A stretch of DNA of 64,000 bases from Paractinoplanes durhamensis. GTDB lineage: Bacteria; Actinomycetota; Actinomycetes; Mycobacteriales; Micromonosporaceae. The position numbers were made by a program, and so were the translations under genes. Location: NCBI RefSeq assembly GCF_016862175.1, contig NZ_BOML01000002.1, positions 183,110 to 247,109 of the forward strand, given 5' to 3'. This document shows, piece by piece, positions 36,878-46,356 of the stretch (position 1 is the first letter of the stretch; each line of letters opens with the position of its first letter). The notes below the pieces were generated by a model. The model saw nothing but the letters and a program-made list of their open reading frames with translations. It made no database searches and was not told the DNA's origin.

Positions 36878-39019
36878 TCAGATCACAAGCTCCGGGTGCA
36901 ACCCCGACGGCGTGAGCCGCCGCGAGCGGTCCGCCACGAGCACGGTCACCAGCAACGATCCCAGGCCGTACGCGAGCAGCGCCACCACCCCGGCCCGCAC
37001 CGGCCAGTCGGTGCCGCCGTCGATCGCGTGCCGCACCGCCTGCACGACGTACGTCATCGGCAGCAGGGGGTGGATCGCCTGGAAGAAGTCCGGCGTGGTC
37101 TGCACCGGATAGGTGCCGCCGGAGGAGGTCAGCTGCAGCATCAGCAGGGCGAGCGCCACGATCCGGCCGGGCGCGCCGAACGCGGCCCCGACCATCTGCA
37201 TGACCGACGCGAACACGCCCGCGGTGAGCAGCAGCAGCCCGTAGGTCAGCCACGGATGCACCGGGTTCAGGCCGAGCCCGAACCGGACCACCGCGAACAG
37301 CAGCGAGGCCTGGGCCAGCCCGATCGCCACGGCCGGCAGCAGCCCGGCGAACGCCACCCGCAACGGCGGTGCGCCGGACATCAGGTACCGCCGGTTCAGC
37401 GGCCGCAACACCATGAAGGTGATCATCGCGCCGACCCAGAGGGCCAGGGCCAGGAAGTAGGGCGCGAAGCCGACGCCGTAGGTCCCGGCCGGGTTGCGCA
37501 CGCTGCGATTCAGGCCGACCGGGTCGGCGAGCACATCGGCGCGGTCCGACGGGTCATCGCCGTAGCCCGGGATCTGCGAGGCGCCGTCGGCCAGGCCGGA
37601 CGCGAGCTTCGTCGCCCCGCTCTGCAACTGGCCGAGCCCGTCGGCCAGCTGGTGGCCGCCGGTCGACAGCTCGCCGAGGCCGTCGTCGAGCTGCTGCGCC
37701 CCGGTGGACAGCTGATAGATCCCGCCCCGGATCGCCGACGCGCCGTCGTGCAGCTGCGCGCTGCCGGTCTGCAGCTGCTTGGCGCCGGTGGCGAGCTGGG
37801 ACAGCCCGGCGGCGAGCTGGTCGACCTTGGTGCGCGCGGCCTGGACGTCGTCGGCCATGTGCGGGGCGGCCGCGGCGATCTGACGGGCGGTGGCGGCGAC
37901 CTGCTTGAGCTCGGTACGCAACCCGGCCAGGTCGGCCTGGTCGACGGTCTGCTGCACCTTCTCGGCCGCGGTCACCAGCTGGGCGGCGAGGGCCTTCGCG
38001 TCGGCCAGGCCGGGCGTGTCGGCGGGCAGCCCGTCGAGGTAGTCCTGGAGCTGGTTCGCGTTCTTGACGGCCTGGCCGGCGGCGGTGTCGATGGCGCCGA
38101 TGTTGGCGGCCAGGGTGTCCGCGCCGGTCGCCACCAGGTTCGCGGCCTGCTCGATGGTCGCGGCGTTGGCCCGCAGGACCGGCACGATCTGGTCGGCCGC
38201 GCCGTCCACCACGGTGGCCAGCTGCTTGCCGCCGTCGGCGGCCTGGGCGGTGCCGGTGGCCAGCTGCGTCGCCCCGGCGTTGAGCGTGGCCAGGCCCTTG
38301 GTCAGGGTGTCCATGCCGGACGCGGCGGTGCCGAGTCCGTCGTCGAGCTTCCCGGCGCCGGTGTGCGCCTTGTCGATGCCGCCGGCCAGCGTGTCCGAGC
38401 CGCTCTTGGCGTCGTTCGTGCCGTTCTCGACCTTGGCGGCGCCGTCGGCGGCCTCCTGGGTCTGCGCCTTCAGGTCGGTGAAGCCGATCAGCATCTTGTC
38501 GTAGTAGCCGGCCGAGACGCTCGCCGCGGCGGCCGCCCGGACCTCGTCGAATGCGGTCCGGGCGAACACCCCGGACAGATAGTTGGTGGAGTCGTCGCTG
38601 ACCGCGGTGAGCTGCGCGGTGCGCGCGGTCACCTTGTCGTCCGGGCCGGTGACCAGGTCGGCCGAGAAGTCCGCCGGAATCCGCAGGATGATCTGGTATT
38701 TCCCGCTCTTCAGGCCCTTCTGGGCGGCATTCTCGTTCACCACGTGCCAGTCGAAGATCTTCCGGTCGATCAGCTCGGTGGCCAGATCCTGGCCGGCGTG
38801 CACCTTGGTGCCGTCGGTCGCGGTGGCCGTTTTGTCCTCGATCACCAGAGCCGCCGGGATGTGATTCAACCGGCCATAGGGATCCCAGAAGGCATAGAGG
38901 TACAAGGCCCCGTACAGCAACGGAACCACCGCAAGCACCGCAAGAGCCGCCGCCGTCAGACGGCCGCGAAAAAATCGCCGCAGCTCCATCCAGGCCAGCG
39001 ACACGGTCGAGAACTTCAC
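36878..39019 (-). CDS. YhgE/Pip family ABC-2-type membrane protein
   Basis: A 713-residue protein with one N-terminal membrane helix (FFRGRLTAAALAVLAVVPLLYGALYLYAFWDPYGRL), a long extracytoplasmic domain of helical repeats with L..G...L..G spacing (for example KLDDGLGTAASGMDTLTKGLATL and QLDDGLGELSTGGHQLADGLGQL), and about six C-terminal helices. This is the Pip/YhgE pattern, seen in phage-infection proteins and ESX-related exporters, usually partnered with an ABC ATPase as here. It overlaps the ATPase gene by four bases. Substrate unknown. Confidence 0.92.
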   Translation of the reverse strand: MKFSTVSLAWMELRRFFRGRLTAAALAVLAVVPLLYGALYLYAFWDPYGRLNHIPAALVIEDKTATATDGTKVHAGQDLATELIDRKIFDWHVVNENAAQKGLKSGKYQIILRIPADFSADLVTGPDDKVTARTAQLTAVSDDSTNYLSGVFARTAFDEVRAAAAASVSAGYYDKMLIGFTDLKAQTQEAADGAAKVENGTNDAKSGSDTLAGGIDKAHTGAGKLDDGLGTAASGMDTLTKGLATLNAGATQLATGTAQAADGGKQLATVVDGAADQIVPVLRANAATIEQAANLVATGADTLAANIGAIDTAAGQAVKNANQLQDYLDGLPADTPGLADAKALAAQLVTAAEKVQQTVDQADLAGLRTELKQVAATARQIAAAAPHMADDVQAARTKVDQLAAGLSQLATGAKQLQTGSAQLHDGASAIRGGIYQLSTGAQQLDDGLGELSTGGHQLADGLGQLQSGATKLASGLADGASQIPGYGDDPSDRADVLADPVGLNRSVRNPAGTYGVGFAPYFLALALWVGAMITFMVLRPLNRRYLMSGAPPLRVAFAGLLPAVAIGLAQASLLFAVVRFGLGLNPVHPWLTYGLLLLTAGVFASVMQMVGAAFGAPGRIVALALLMLQLTSSGGTYPVQTTPDFFQAIHPLLPMTYVVQAVRHAIDGGTDWPVRAGVVALLAYGLGSLLVTVLVADRSRRLTPSGLHPELVI

Positions 39020-39786
39020 CGCTCCCCCTCATCTTCGCCGCCGGCTGAGCGGTCTGCCGCGGCTTCTTCCGTGCGTACGCCGTCAGCACCGTCCACCACC
39101 GCAGAAGATTCGTCCCCGACGCCTACGTCCCCGTCGGCCGAGCCGTCGATTTCCTCGTCGCCGGACTCGTTGACCTCGGGCTCGGGCTCCTCCGCCGGCA
39201 GGTGGATGGCGTGGTCGGCGCCGAGGCGGATCACCGTCGTCACCGCGGCCGGGTCGATCTCGCGGGCGGTGAACAGCACGGCGGTGCCGGTCGCCGCGAT
39301 CTCGGTCAGCTCCCGCAGCAGGGCGGCCCGCTCGCCGTCGTCGAGACCCTCGTCGAGGCCGTCGACGGCGATCACCGCGGGACTCTCCAGCCGGGCGAGC
39401 ACCAGACCGAGGACCTGCTTCTCGTACGGCGAGAGGTCGCGGCCGAACTTGTCCGGGTCGAGCCCGCGCAGGTCCACGCCGGTCGCCTCACGATGGCGCC
39501 GGCCGAAGAGGGCCAGTTGCTCGTGGACGTGCTCGGTGACGGTGAACACCGGTTCCGGCTCGGTCACCGTGGGCACGTGCCCGAGGGCGGCCCGCCCGTC
39601 GATCGTGACGTGCCCGGCCGCGAGCTTGAACCGCCGGGCCAGGGTGAGCAGCAACGTGGTCCGGCCGCTGCCGGGCGGGCCGAGAACCGCGACCACCTCG
39701 CCCGCCTCGACCGAGACGTCGAGGTCGCGGAAGAGCCAGCGGCGTCGTTGACGGACGCCAGCACCGCGGGCGGTGAGCACCGGCAT
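39016..39786 (-). CDS. degenerate ABC-transporter ATP-binding protein
   Basis: A 256-residue ABC ATPase-like protein next to YhgE. Walker A reads GPPGSGRTT, with Arg where the catalytic Lys is expected; the signature is LSPYEKQVL rather than LSGGQ; Walker B is AVIAVDGLDEGLD. The last 70 residues are a highly acidic, Asp/Glu/Ser-rich disordered tail. It may bind nucleotide poorly or act as a structural partner. ATG start with GGGAG five bases upstream. It heads the operon and has a palindromic operator upstream. Confidence 0.88.
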   Translation of the reverse strand: MPVLTARGAGVRQRRRWLFRDLDVSVEAGEVVAVLGPPGSGRTTLLLTLARRFKLAAGHVTIDGRAALGHVPTVTEPEPVFTVTEHVHEQLALFGRRHREATGVDLRGLDPDKFGRDLSPYEKQVLGLVLARLESPAVIAVDGLDEGLDDGERAALLRELTEIAATGTAVLFTAREIDPAAVTTVIRLGADHAIHLPAEEPEPEVNESGDEEIDGSADGDVGVGDESSAVVDGADGVRTEEAAADRSAGGEDEGER

Positions 39787-39803
39787 CAGGACTCCCTTTT
39801 TGA

Positions 39804-39817
39804 ACTGACTGGTCAGT
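39804..39817. promoter_or_regulatory. TetR-type operator
   Basis: Inverted repeat ACTGAC-TG-GTCAGT in the gap between the ABC gene (minus) and the LLM oxidoreductase gene (plus), 18 bases before the ABC start. Typical in size and placement for a TetR-family site; the TetR gene is at the end of the same operon. It could also affect the plus-strand gene. Confidence 0.65.
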
Positions 39818-39897
39818 GCAAAAAGATACCCGCCGCTATGGCCAATGCCACCTCCCGGTGGTGGACCTCACTGGCCGGGGCAGGCAGGATCAAGCGC

Positions 39898-40884
39898 ATG
39901 TCGATGCGATGGGGCATGACCGTGCCGCTGGGTGGAGTTCCGCTGTCCGGCCACCAGGCCGTCTACCAGGCGCTGGAGGACGCCGGCTTCACCGACCTCT
40001 GGTCGTCCGAGGTGAACGGCACCGACGCGTTCACGCCGTTGACGCTGGCCGCGGCCTGGGCACCACGGCTGCGACTGGGCACCGCGATCGCCCCGGTCTT
40101 CACCCGCGGCCCCGGCCTGCTGGCGATGACCGCCGCCGCCCTGGCCGAGGCCGCACCGGGCCGTTTCCAGCTGGGCATCGGCGCGTCGTCCCCGGTGGTG
40201 GTCGGCGACTGGAACGCCGCCGACTTCACCGAGCCGTTCCTGCGCAGCCGCGACACGCTCCGCTTCCTGAAGGCGGCGCTGGCCGGCGAGGTGGTCGACC
40301 ACGACTACGGCACGTTCGCGCTGCGCCGCTTCCGGCTGGAGCGGCCCCCGGCCACCCCGCCGCAGATCCTGCTGGCCGCGCTGCGCCCCGGCATGCTCCG
40401 GCTGGCCGCCGCCGAGGCCGACGGCACCATCCTCAACTGGCTCTCCCCCGCCGACGTGTCGACCGCGCTGGCCGAGACGAAGGCGGCCGGCCCCGGCTTC
40501 GAGGTGGCCGCCCGGATCTTCGTCTGCCCGACCGACGACGCGGCACACGCCCGCGCGGTGGGCCGCCGCATGATCGCCGCCTACCTGACCGTCCCGGCCT
40601 ACGCGGCTTTCCACCGCTGGCTGGGCCGCACCGAGACGCTGACCCCGATGTGGCAGGCATGGTCGGCCGGCGACCGCAAGGGCGCCCTGGCCGCGATCCC
40701 GGATTCCCTGGTGGACGAGCTGATCGTGCACGGCTCCCCGGAGGAGTGCCGCGCCAAGGTCGAGTCCTACGCCGAGGCCGGCATCACCGTCCCGGTGATG
40801 GCCCTGCTGCCCACCCCGGCCCTGGACTCCGGCGACCTGCCCACCCTGCTGAAGATCCTGACCGACCTGGGCGCCCGCGGCTGA
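39898..40884 (+). CDS. LLM-class (probably F420-dependent) oxidoreductase
   Basis: A 328-residue luciferase-like protein: MRWGMTVPLGGVPLSGHQAVYQALEDAGFTDLWSSEVNGTDAFTPL, RLGTAIAPVFTRGPGLLAM, PGRFQLGIGASSPVVV and LAALRPGMLRLAAAEADGTILNWL, the usual TIM-barrel pattern of actinobacterial LLM enzymes, which mostly use F420 or flavin. The ATG at 39898 has AGGA nine bases upstream; an ATG at 39838 would add 20 weakly conserved residues. It is divergent from the ABC operon and shares its short promoter region. Substrate unknown. Confidence 0.9.
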   Translation: MSMRWGMTVPLGGVPLSGHQAVYQALEDAGFTDLWSSEVNGTDAFTPLTLAAAWAPRLRLGTAIAPVFTRGPGLLAMTAAALAEAAPGRFQLGIGASSPVVVGDWNAADFTEPFLRSRDTLRFLKAALAGEVVDHDYGTFALRRFRLERPPATPPQILLAALRPGMLRLAAAEADGTILNWLSPADVSTALAETKAAGPGFEVAARIFVCPTDDAAHARAVGRRMIAAYLTVPAYAAFHRWLGRTETLTPMWQAWSAGDRKGALAAIPDSLVDELIVHGSPEECRAKVESYAEAGITVPVMALLPTPALDSGDLPTLLKILTDLGARG

Positions 40885-41016
40885 CCCCACCTTTTCACCC
40901 CGCTCGGCCGGAAGGCCGCGACGGCCTTTCGTGGCAGCCGGCCGGGCGCTGCCGCGGGTTCGGTCATCGTGCGGTCGGGGACGGTTCGGCGCGTACCCAT
41001 CAAAGGCTGGGCGCCA

Positions 41017-41046
41017 AGAAGGCGCACTCCGGAGAGTGCGCCTTCT
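41017..41046 (+). terminator. bidirectional intrinsic terminator
   Basis: Perfect 13-bp stem AGAAGGCGCACTC / GAGTGCGCCTTCT with loop CGGA, followed on the plus strand by GATGGTTTTT. It lies between the LLM gene and the convergent PadR gene, 14 bases from the PadR stop, and should serve both. Confidence 0.85.
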
Positions 41047-41060
41047 GATGGTTTTTCTGA

Positions 41061-41672
41061 TTACTCGCTGTCGGCGAGGATCGCGTAGAGCTTGCGCTTC
41101 GTCTCGTTGAGCACCTCCAGCGCCTTCTGGCGCTGCTCGGGGGTGCCGTTGAAACCGACCTGGCGCAGGGCGCCCATGATGCCGACCGCCGCGTCGCGGA
41201 AGTCCTGCACCTGCGACATCGTGTCGTCGCCGATGCTGGCCCACGGCGGGTTCTGCGCGGCCGTCTCGGCCTCGGGGCGACCGGCGTCGGTCAGGTGGTA
41301 GCTCTTGCGGCCGCCGGACGCCTCGGGCTCGATGAGGCCCTCGTCCTCCAGGAGCTGGAGGGTGGGGTAGATCGAGCCGGGGCTCGGGCGCCAGATGCCG
41401 TTGGTGCGGGCGTCCAGCTCCTGGATCATCTCGTAGCCGTGCATCGGGCGCTCGATCAGGAGCGCCAGGACCGCCGGGCGGACGTTGAAGCCGCGCCCTC
41501 GGCCGCCGCGTCGATGCCCTCGCTGGCCGGGGCCGAATGGGCCGCCGCCGGGACCGAACCCGTGGCCGAAGTCGGGACCGCCGGGACCGAACGGGAAACC
41601 GCCGGGGAAGCCGAAACCGCCACCGCGCATGCGGCGACCGTGACCCTCGTGACCTTCAGTGTGGAACCTCAT
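41061..41672 (-). CDS. PadR-family transcriptional regulator
   Basis: A 203-residue regulator. The first 60 residues are Gly/Phe/Pro-rich and probably disordered (GGFGFPGGFPFGPGGPDFGHGF); then comes the PadR winged helix, VRPAVLALLIERPMHGYEMIQELDARTNGIWRPSPGSIYPTLQLLEDEGLIEPE, and a C-terminal helical dimerisation part. The ATG at 41672 has GGAG six bases upstream, and the operator/promoter lies immediately before it, which rules out the longer frame to 41813. Probably self-repressed; no obvious target gene adjacent. Confidence 0.92.
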   Translation of the reverse strand: MRFHTEGHEGHGRRMRGGGFGFPGGFPFGPGGPDFGHGFGPGGGPFGPGQRGHRRGGRGRGFNVRPAVLALLIERPMHGYEMIQELDARTNGIWRPSPGSIYPTLQLLEDEGLIEPEASGGRKSYHLTDAGRPEAETAAQNPPWASIGDDTMSQVQDFRDAAVGIMGALRQVGFNGTPEQRQKALEVLNETKRKLYAILADSE

Positions 41673-41686
41673 GACTATCTCCGTTC

Positions 41687-41731
41687 TGTTGTCGATAGCT
41701 TGACGATATATCGGCAACAGGTCGGCCGCAA
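41687..41731 (-). promoter_or_regulatory. PadR promoter and operator
   Basis: Minus-strand -35 TTGCGG (41726-41731), 17-base spacer, -10 TATCGT (41703-41708). Overlapping them is an inverted repeat with arms TGTTGTCGATA (41687-41697) and TATCGGCAACA (41709-41719), matching at 10 of 11 positions around an 11-base centre. An AT-rich palindrome over the -10 is the usual PadR self-regulation site. The leader would be only about 24 bases. Confidence 0.65.
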
Positions 41732-41787
41732 GGGTTTCTTGCAGAGAGCGGGTTGCGGGACGTGTCAGCAGGCTTGGATCTGGCAAT

Positions 41788-42636
41788 GTGATACCTGTGC
41801 TGACGGTGCCCATTCGCCAGCTCGGGGAGTCCGAGCGCGCGGCGGTCGAGCGGATCCTCGACCGCGATCCCTATGCGGGTGCCCAGATCGCCGAGCGGGT
41901 TGCCGCGCACGGGCTGAACTGGTGGCGCTCCGACGGCCGCGTCTTCGGGTATGGGACGGGCCGGCGCGTCGACTCGATCATCTGGTCGGGCGCGCATCTG
42001 GTGCCGGTCTGCTCAACGCCGGCGGCCACCGCGGCCTTCGCCGACATGCTCGGGTCCGAGCCGCGCATCTGCTCGTCGATCATCGGGCGGTCCGAGGCCG
42101 TCCTCGACCTGTGGGACCGTCTCGGCGGCCACTGGGGCCGGGCCCGCGACGTGCGGACCAACCAGCCACTGCTGGTCGCCGACCGGGATCCGGCCATCGC
42201 CTCCGATCCGGAGGTGCGGCTGGTGCGGCCCAACGAGGTGGATGCGCTCTTCCCGGCCGCGGTGTCGATGTATACCGAGGAGGTCGGCGTCTCGCCGCTT
42301 CTCGACGACGGCGGGCGCGGCTACAAGCGGCGCATCGCCGAGCTGGTCAAGGGCAAGCGGGCCTATGCGCGGTTCGTCGGCGATCGGGTGATCTTCAAGG
42401 CCGAGCTGGCCATCGTCACCCGGAGCACGACGCAGGTGCAGGGCGTGTGGGTCGACCCGGAGTTCCGCGGGCGGGGCGTGGCCGCGCCCGCGATGGCCAC
42501 CGTGGTGCGCGACGCCCTGCGCCGCGTCTCACCCACGGTGAGCCTCTATGTGAACGACTACAACGTGGCCGCACGTCACGTCTATGCGAAGTGCGGCTTC
42601 GTCTCGGCGGGCTCGTTCGCCACCGTGCTCTTCTAG
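41788..42636 (+). CDS. GNAT-family N-acetyltransferase with DUF4081 domain
   Basis: A 282-residue protein: an N-terminal DUF4081-type domain (VERILDRDPYAGAQIAERVAAHGL...GRVFGYGTGRRVDSIIWSGAHLVPV) and a C-terminal GNAT domain with the acetyl-CoA loop GVWVDPEFRGRGVAAPAM and NDYNVAARHVYAKCGF. Genes of this kind are regularly next to ispG in actinobacteria, as here (convergent, three bases apart). The GTG at 41788 or the GTG at 41797 could be the start. Substrate unknown. Confidence 0.88.
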   Translation: MIPVLTVPIRQLGESERAAVERILDRDPYAGAQIAERVAAHGLNWWRSDGRVFGYGTGRRVDSIIWSGAHLVPVCSTPAATAAFADMLGSEPRICSSIIGRSEAVLDLWDRLGGHWGRARDVRTNQPLLVADRDPAIASDPEVRLVRPNEVDALFPAAVSMYTEEVGVSPLLDDGGRGYKRRIAELVKGKRAYARFVGDRVIFKAELAIVTRSTTQVQGVWVDPEFRGRGVAAPAMATVVRDALRRVSPTVSLYVNDYNVAARHVYAKCGFVSAGSFATVLF

Positions 42637-42638
42637 CT

Positions 42639-43811
42639 TTAGTGGACGGTCACCTGCGCGCCGGGGAGCATCTCGCGTAGCTCCTCGGGCAGGTCGGCGC
42701 CCATCTCGTCGGCCAGCCGGAGCGCCTCCTCGATCAGCGTCTCCACGATGATCGACTCGGGCACGGTCTTGATGACCTTGCCCCGGACGAAGATCTGGCC
42801 CTTGCCGTTACCGGACGCGACGCCCAGGTCGGCCTCGCGGGCCTCGCCGGGACCGTTCACCACACAGCCCATGACCGCGACCCGCAGCGGCACCGGCAGG
42901 CCCTCGAGCCCGGCCGTGACCTGCTCGGCGAGCGTGTAGACGTCGACCTGGGCGCGGCCGCAGGACGGGCAGGAGACGATCTCCAGGCCGCGCTCGCGCA
43001 GGCCCAGCGACTCAAGGATGGCGTTGCCGACCTTGATCTCCTCGACCGGCGGCGCGGACAGCGACACCCGGATGGTGTCGCCGATGCCCTCGGCCAGCAG
43101 GGCGCCGAACGCCACCGCGCTCTTGATCGTGCCCTGGAAGGCCGGGCCGGCCTCGGTGACGCCCAGGTGCAGCGGGTAGTCGCACTGCTCGGCGAGCTGC
43201 CGGTAGGCGCGGACCATCACGACCGGGTCGTTGTGCTTGACCGAGATCTTGATGTCCCGGAAGCCGTGCTCCTCGAACAGCGAGCACTCCCAGAGCGCCG
43301 ACTCGACCAGCGCCTCGGCGGTGGCCTTGCCGTATTTCTCCAGGAGCCGCTTGTCGAGGCTGCCGGCGTTGACGCCGATCCGGATCGGGATGCCGGCGTC
43401 GCCCGCGGCCTTCGCGATCTCCTTGACCTTGTCGTCGAACTGGCGGATGTTGCCCGGGTTGACCCGGACCGCCGCGCAGCCTGCGTCGATCGCCGCGAAC
43501 ACGTACTTCGGCTGGAAGTGGATGTCGGCGATCACCGGGATCTGCGACTTCTTGGCGATCGCCGGCAGCGCCTCGACGTCGTCCTGGGACGGCACCGCGA
43601 CCCGGACGATCTGGCAGCCGGACGCGGTGAGCTCGGCGATCTGCTGCAGGGTGGAGTTGACGTCGGAGGTGAGCGTGGTCGCCATCGACTGCACGCTGAC
43701 CGGGGCGCCACCGCCCACCGGAACGTTGCCCACCATGATCTGGCGGCTCTTACGACGAGGAGCCAGCGGCGGCGGGGGCACGGCCGGCATACCGAGACTG
43801 ACTGCGGTCAC
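42639..43811 (-). CDS. ispG: (E)-4-hydroxy-3-methylbut-2-enyl-diphosphate synthase
   Basis: IspG performs the penultimate step of the MEP isoprenoid pathway with a [4Fe-4S] cluster. The 390-residue protein has [18 protein letters not shown], the TIM-barrel [28 protein letters not shown] and the cluster ligands [15 protein letters not shown] and [15 protein letters not shown]. It follows rseP and dxr in the same direction (order dxr, rseP, ispG), linking two MEP genes. Confidence 0.97.
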   Translation of the reverse strand: MTAVSLGMPAVPPPPLAPRRKSRQIMVGNVPVGGGAPVSVQSMATTLTSDVNSTLQQIAELTASGCQIVRVAVPSQDDVEALPAIAKKSQIPVIADIHFQPKYVFAAIDAGCAAVRVNPGNIRQFDDKVKEIAKAAGDAGIPIRIGVNAGSLDKRLLEKYGKATAEALVESALWECSLFEEHGFRDIKISVKHNDPVVMVRAYRQLAEQCDYPLHLGVTEAGPAFQGTIKSAVAFGALLAEGIGDTIRVSLSAPPVEEIKVGNAILESLGLRERGLEIVSCPSCGRAQVDVYTLAEQVTAGLEGLPVPLRVAVMGCVVNGPGEAREADLGVASGNGKGQIFVRGKVIKTVPESIIVETLIEEALRLADEMGADLPEELREMLPGAQVTVH

Positions 43812-43818
43812 TTGAGCC

Positions 43819-45087
43819 TCACCTGTTGAAGATCTGGATCGGGTTGACGATGTCGGCGGTGATGGTCAATAAGGTAAACGCCCCACCGATCAGAATGACC
43901 GCGTATGTGATCGGCATCAGCTTGTAGTAATCGACACGTCCCGGATCGGGGCGCCGCAACTTGCCGTACAGCCAGGAGCGGGCTCTCTCGAACCAGGCGA
44001 TCGCGATATGCCCGCCGTCCACCGGGAGCAGCGGCAGCAGGTTGAAGATGCCGATGAACACGTTCAGCGAGATGAAGATGTTCAGGAAGAGCTCGGGCAC
44101 GCCGTGCTCGATCGCCTCGCCGCCGAGCCGGCTCGCGCCGACCACGCTGATCGGGGTGTCCGGGTCGCGCTCGCTGCCGGTCAGCGAGTGCCACAGGGCC
44201 GGGACCTTCTGCGGGATGCGGCCGAGCGCCTTGAACGTGTTCTCCACGAGGAACCAGCCGTACTCGAAGGTGGCCGGGACCGCGCTCGCGGCGTTGTACT
44301 TGATCATGTTGGGGACGCTGTCCAGGTCCCAGCCCAGGCCGGCGACGGCCACCTTGGCGAGCGCGCCGTTGTCGTCGGTGACCGGCTTACGGTCGCCGAT
44401 GACCAGGTTGACCGTGGCGGTCTTGGTCTCGCCGTCGCGAACGTACTCGAACGTCGTCGGACCGGCCGGCAGGCTGCGGATCGTGGAGGTGAGCTGGCCG
44501 TAGTTGGCGATCTCGGTGGTGCCGACCTTGGTGACCAGGTCGTGGCTGCGCAGGCCGGCGGCGTAGGCCGGGCCGGCCACCGCGCCGTCGGTGCCCGGGG
44601 TGCAGACCGCGTTGGCGTCGGTCGGGATGCTGACCCAGGTGCATTCGGAGACCGTGATGTACGGCTTCTCCGGGACCTTGTCGGCCTCGGTCTGCGGGAA
44701 GGCGGTGTTGGGCAGGCCGAGCGTGAACGCGACCACCCAGGCGGCGGCGAGCGCCAGGATGAAGTGGGTGATCGAGCCGGCCGCCATCACGATCGTCCGC
44801 TTCCAGACCGGGAACCGCCACATCGCGCGGGGCTGGTCCTCCGGGGCGACGTCGTCGTCCTGCGGCGTCATGCCGACGATCTTGCAGAATCCGCCGAGCG
44901 GGATGCCCTTGAGGCCGTACTCCGTCTCGCCGCGCTGGAAGGAGAAGATCGTCGGGCCGAAGCCCACGAAATACTTCGTGACCTTCATGCCGAAGAACTT
45001 GGCGGTGAGCAGGTGGCCGAACTCGTGCAGGCTAACCGAGATCAGGATGGTCAACGCGAAGGCGGCCACTCCCAGCCAGTACAGCAT
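43819..45087 (-). CDS. RIP site-2 metalloprotease (RseP/Rip1-like)
   Basis: A 422-residue membrane zinc protease that cuts within membrane segments, typically of anti-sigma factors. The first helix contains HEFGH (His21, Glu22, His25); a PDZ domain lies in the middle ([22 protein letters not shown]); the second metal motif is [16 protein letters not shown] in a C-terminal helix. Start ATG shares a base with the dxr stop (TGATG). Mycobacterial Rip1 is the same arrangement next to dxr and ispG. Confidence 0.95.
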   Translation of the reverse strand: MLYWLGVAAFALTILISVSLHEFGHLLTAKFFGMKVTKYFVGFGPTIFSFQRGETEYGLKGIPLGGFCKIVGMTPQDDDVAPEDQPRAMWRFPVWKRTIVMAAGSITHFILALAAAWVVAFTLGLPNTAFPQTEADKVPEKPYITVSECTWVSIPTDANAVCTPGTDGAVAGPAYAAGLRSHDLVTKVGTTEIANYGQLTSTIRSLPAGPTTFEYVRDGETKTATVNLVIGDRKPVTDDNGALAKVAVAGLGWDLDSVPNMIKYNAASAVPATFEYGWFLVENTFKALGRIPQKVPALWHSLTGSERDPDTPISVVGASRLGGEAIEHGVPELFLNIFISLNVFIGIFNLLPLLPVDGGHIAIAWFERARSWLYGKLRRPDPGRVDYYKLMPITYAVILIGGAFTLLTITADIVNPIQIFNR

Positions 45088-46286
45088 CAGGCTCCTTCAG
45101 CCACAGTAGTGATCATCCGCTGTGCCTGGGCGCGAGCCCATGCCTCCGCGGCAAGCACTTCCCCGACGGTACTCGGTTCGGGGAAGTCGGGGGCCGCGGC
45201 GAGGACGCGTTCCAGGGTGTCGACGATGCCCAGGAAAGGTAGCCGACCGGCCACGAACGCGGCCACACACTCTTCGTTCGCGGCGTTGTAGATGGCCGGC
45301 CGGCAGCGCCCGGTGCGGCCCGCCTCCTTGGCCAGCCGGACCGCCGGGAACGCCTCGTCGTCGAGCGGCCGGAACTCCCAGTGGTGCGCCTCGCGCCAGT
45401 TCACCGCGGCCGCGGCGGCCGGCACCCGCTCCGGCCAGGCCAGCGCGAGCGCGATCGGCAGCCGCATGTCCGGCGGGCTGGCCTGGGCCAGCGTCGACCC
45501 GTCGGTGAACTCCACCATCGAGTGGATGACCGACTGCGGATGCACCATCACCTCGATGTCGTCGTAGGCGACCTCGAACAGCTCATGCGCCTCGATCACT
45601 TCGAGGCCCTTGTTGACCATGGTGGCCGTGTTGATCGTGACGACCGGGCCCATGTCCCACGTGGGGTGCTTGAGCGCGTCCTCGACCGTGACGTCGGCCA
45701 GCTCCGCGCGCCGCCGGCCGCGGAAGGCGCCGCCGCTCGCGGTCAGGATGAGCTTCGTCACCTCGCCCGCCGAGCCGCCACGCAGGCACTGGGCGAGCGC
45801 CGAGTGCTCGGAGTCGACCGGCACGATCTGCCCCGGCTTGGCGATCCGGCGCACCAGCGGCCCACCGGCCACCAGCGACTCCTTGTTGGCCAGGGCGAGG
45901 ACGCGGCCGGACTCGAGCGCGGCCAGGGTGGGGGCGAGCCCGAGGCTGCCGACCACGCCGTTGAGCACCACGTCGCAGGGCACCCGGGCGAGCTCGGTCA
46001 TCGCGTCCGGGCCGGCCACGATCTTCGGGATCTTGAAGTCACCGGTCGCCCACCCGCGCCGCTGCGCCTCGGCGTAGAACGCGAGCTGCAGGTCCTGCAC
46101 GACGCTGGCCCGGGCCACCCCGACGACGTCGACGCTCAGCTCCAGCGCCTGGGCGGCCAGCAGCTCGACGTTCCCACCACCGGCGCCGAGCGCCACCACC
46201 CGGAAGCGGTCCGAGTTGCGCCGCACGATGTCGATGGCCTGGGTGCCGATGGAGCCGGTCGAGCCGAGCAGAACAAGGTCGCGCAT
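45087..46286 (-). CDS. dxr: 1-deoxy-D-xylulose-5-phosphate reductoisomerase
   Basis: Dxr commits deoxyxylulose phosphate to the MEP pathway using NADPH. The 399-residue protein begins [17 protein letters not shown], has [27 protein letters not shown], the flexible loop [10 protein letters not shown], and [34 protein letters not shown] start, no strong ribosome-binding site. First gene of dxr-rseP-ispG; divergent from the BrkB-like gene with a short shared leader. Confidence 0.97.
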   Translation of the reverse strand: MRDLVLLGSTGSIGTQAIDIVRRNSDRFRVVALGAGGGNVELLAAQALELSVDVVGVARASVVQDLQLAFYAEAQRRGWATGDFKIPKIVAGPDAMTELARVPCDVVLNGVVGSLGLAPTLAALESGRVLALANKESLVAGGPLVRRIAKPGQIVPVDSEHSALAQCLRGGSAGEVTKLILTASGGAFRGRRRAELADVTVEDALKHPTWDMGPVVTINTATMVNKGLEVIEAHELFEVAYDDIEVMVHPQSVIHSMVEFTDGSTLAQASPPDMRLPIALALAWPERVPAAAAAVNWREAHHWEFRPLDDEAFPAVRLAKEAGRTGRCRPAIYNAANEECVAAFVAGRLPFLGIVDTLERVLAAAPDFPEPSTVGEVLAAEAWARAQAQRMITTVAEGA

Positions 46287-46356
46287 GCGCCCATCTTTGC
46301 GGACGCGCGCATCCGGTGGCGCTCCTGGGTATGTGCAGGTTGTGTGGAGACGGCTG

